Of a stretch of DNA of 42,407 nucleotides, positions 41,665 to 42,407 are shown in pieces. Below the pieces are notes generated by a model. That model made no database searches. It was not told the origin of the DNA and saw only the letters and a program-made list of their open reading frames with translations. The DNA comes from UBA3210 sp002363635. GTDB lineage: Bacteria > Bacillota_I > Bacilli_A > RFN20 > CAG-449. A program made the translations under genes and the position numbers. Within the stretch, counting starts at the first letter, position 1; the number at the start of each line of letters is the position of its first letter. The stretch covers positions 1 through 42,407 of the forward strand of contig CAMPBT010000010.1 of assembly GCA_946641515.1 (NCBI GenBank), given 5' to 3'.

Positions 41665-42407
41665 ATGAAAAATAAAAAAGCAAAAGTTTTAGCGCTTAGT
41701 GCATTACTTGCCTTTTCTGGTGCACTAGTATCCTGTGATGAGAAAGGAACATCTAATGATCCTAACCATCAAGGACAAAACCTAACTTCACAAAGTGAAA
41801 CTACAAATTCATCCCAAGAAGCAGAAAATTCTGAAGCTTCATCTCAAGGTGGTGAAGTAGTTTCATCAGAAGGAGGAAGCGAAGAAGTATCTTCTGAAGG
41901 TGGTAATGAAGAAATCTCATCAAGTAAAACATCAGAAGAAGTTTCATCAGAAGGTAACAGTGAAGATATTTCATCATCATCATCATCTAGTGAAGAACCT
42001 ATTGAATTAGAAGAAGGAGAACTTGCTAGATTAGAAGTAAAAGATGAAGATTTAGGAACTGATGTTGAAGGAACTAGAGTTTACGAAAAAGAACATATCA
42101 AAGTTATATTACATGAAAACAATGATTATGGTCCAATTAGATTCTACAAAGGTAAATCTTTAACAATTTCATCAGATCTTGAGTTTAATAAAATTACTTT
42201 TTCTCAATTAAATAAATATGCAGCCTTAGACAAAATTGAAATAGAAGGTGCTACTTGGGTAGTTGAAGAAAATGAAGCTACTTTAATTTTTGATAAATAT
42301 ATTAAAGAGATTACAATAACAAATACAAGTGGCTCACAAATTAGAATTAATAAAATTTCTATTTGGTCATTTGAAAAGAAAGCATTTGAAGGCTTATCTT
42401 TAAATAA
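41665..42407 (+). CDS. Lipoprotein with Ser/Glu-rich linker, 3' end outside window
   Basis: 247 codons visible, no stop before the window end. Signal peptide with lipobox L-V-S-C (Cys24). A low-complexity linker rich in Ser, Glu and Gly (about 30-112, with repeated E-E-V-S-S-E-G-G and a run of seven Ser) spaces the membrane from a beta-rich domain that starts near 115 (L-A-R-L-E-V, I-K-V-I-L-H, L-T-I-S, I-T-F-S-Q-L, I-T-I-T-N-T, I-N-K-I-S-I). The strand order resembles the end of the preceding lipoprotein (E-I-T-I-T-N and I-N-K-I-S-I against T-S-V-V-I-N and I-N-S-I-E-F). Likely surface-displayed; function unknown. The GGGGGGG ahead of the ATG could serve as the ribosome site. Confidence 0.8.
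   Translation, partial: MKNKKAKVLALSALLAFSGALVSCDEKGTSNDPNHQGQNLTSQSETTNSSQEAENSEASSQGGEVVSSEGGSEEVSSEGGNEEISSSKTSEEVSSEGNSEDISSSSSSSEEPIELEEGELARLEVKDEDLGTDVEGTRVYEKEHIKVILHENNDYGPIRFYKGKSLTISSDLEFNKITFSQLNKYAALDKIEIEGATWVVEENEATLIFDKYIKEITITNTSGSQIRINKISIWSFEKKAFEGLSLN

Noticed and set aside
41801..41986. 61-aa minus-strand frame rich in Leu and Met
   Set aside because: Shadow of the Ser/Glu repeat linker of the lipoprotein on the plus strand.
1..42407. CRISPR array
   Set aside because: No series of short, evenly spaced direct repeats and no cas gene anywhere in the window.

Overview
The window comes from a low-GC bacterium of the Firmicutes/Bacilli type with a single membrane, probably an anaerobic, fermentative relative of Erysipelotrichia or Mollicutes. 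This rests on the AT-rich codon use, RNase HIII, MutS2, many lipoproteins with a lipobox, terminators with U-tracts, an Rnf complex and pyruvate formate-lyase. TGA is a stop codon here (it ends one apbE gene, and the large conserved genes need no TGA=Trp), so this is not a code-4 Mollicute. Placement below class level is inference.

Layout. 1-4980: 3' end of a giant repeat protein. 5047-10108: genome maintenance (rnhC, divergent from mutS2-uvrC). 10226-12153: two tandem paralogous Gfo/Idh/MocA oxidoreductases. 12224-13166: two identical tRNA-Arg(UCU) genes in 121-bp perfect direct repeats around a small membrane-protein gene. 13215-16316: an accessory patch, largely decayed (WYL remnant, PD-(D/E)XK nuclease, ORF6N remnant, HTH fragment, pRiA4b ORF-3-like protein, DUF3795 pseudogene). 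16416-17787: an unknown protein and an alpha/beta hydrolase. 17940-28179: an extracytoplasmic flavin/Rnf block: a two-repeat FMN-binding-like lipoprotein, a divergent ApbE, then on the minus strand apbE-NusG_II-Gx transporter and rnfC-D-G-E-A-(76-aa Cys protein)-B. 28888-32201: pflA, a thioredoxin-like gene, and a pyruvate formate-lyase split into two genes. 32315-40645: ABC transporter, a helical protein, trigger factor, Lon, EngB. 40819-42407: two related lipoproteins, the second cut by the window end.

How the genes fit together. The pfl operon should make acetyl-CoA and formate from pyruvate. The divergent rnf operon encodes a membrane complex that normally couples ferredoxin/NAD redox to ion transport. 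ApbE enzymes attach FMN to extracytoplasmic Thr/Ser residues of RnfD, RnfG and possibly the lipoprotein; the Gx transporter and NusG_II proteins are common companions of such systems.

The most unusual points are: (1) PFL is divided exactly at the linker before the glycyl-radical domain, with stop, Shine-Dalgarno and start in the junction; (2) RnfB ends after its first Fe-S motif and has no ferredoxin domains, with a terminator directly downstream, while the gene just before it encodes a small membrane protein whose CxxCx4C motif lies at the same residue numbers; (3) RnfD carries an extra C-terminal RnfG-like domain; (4) RnfG and the lipoprotein share a non-canonical T-G-x-S-I motif where T-G-A-T is expected.
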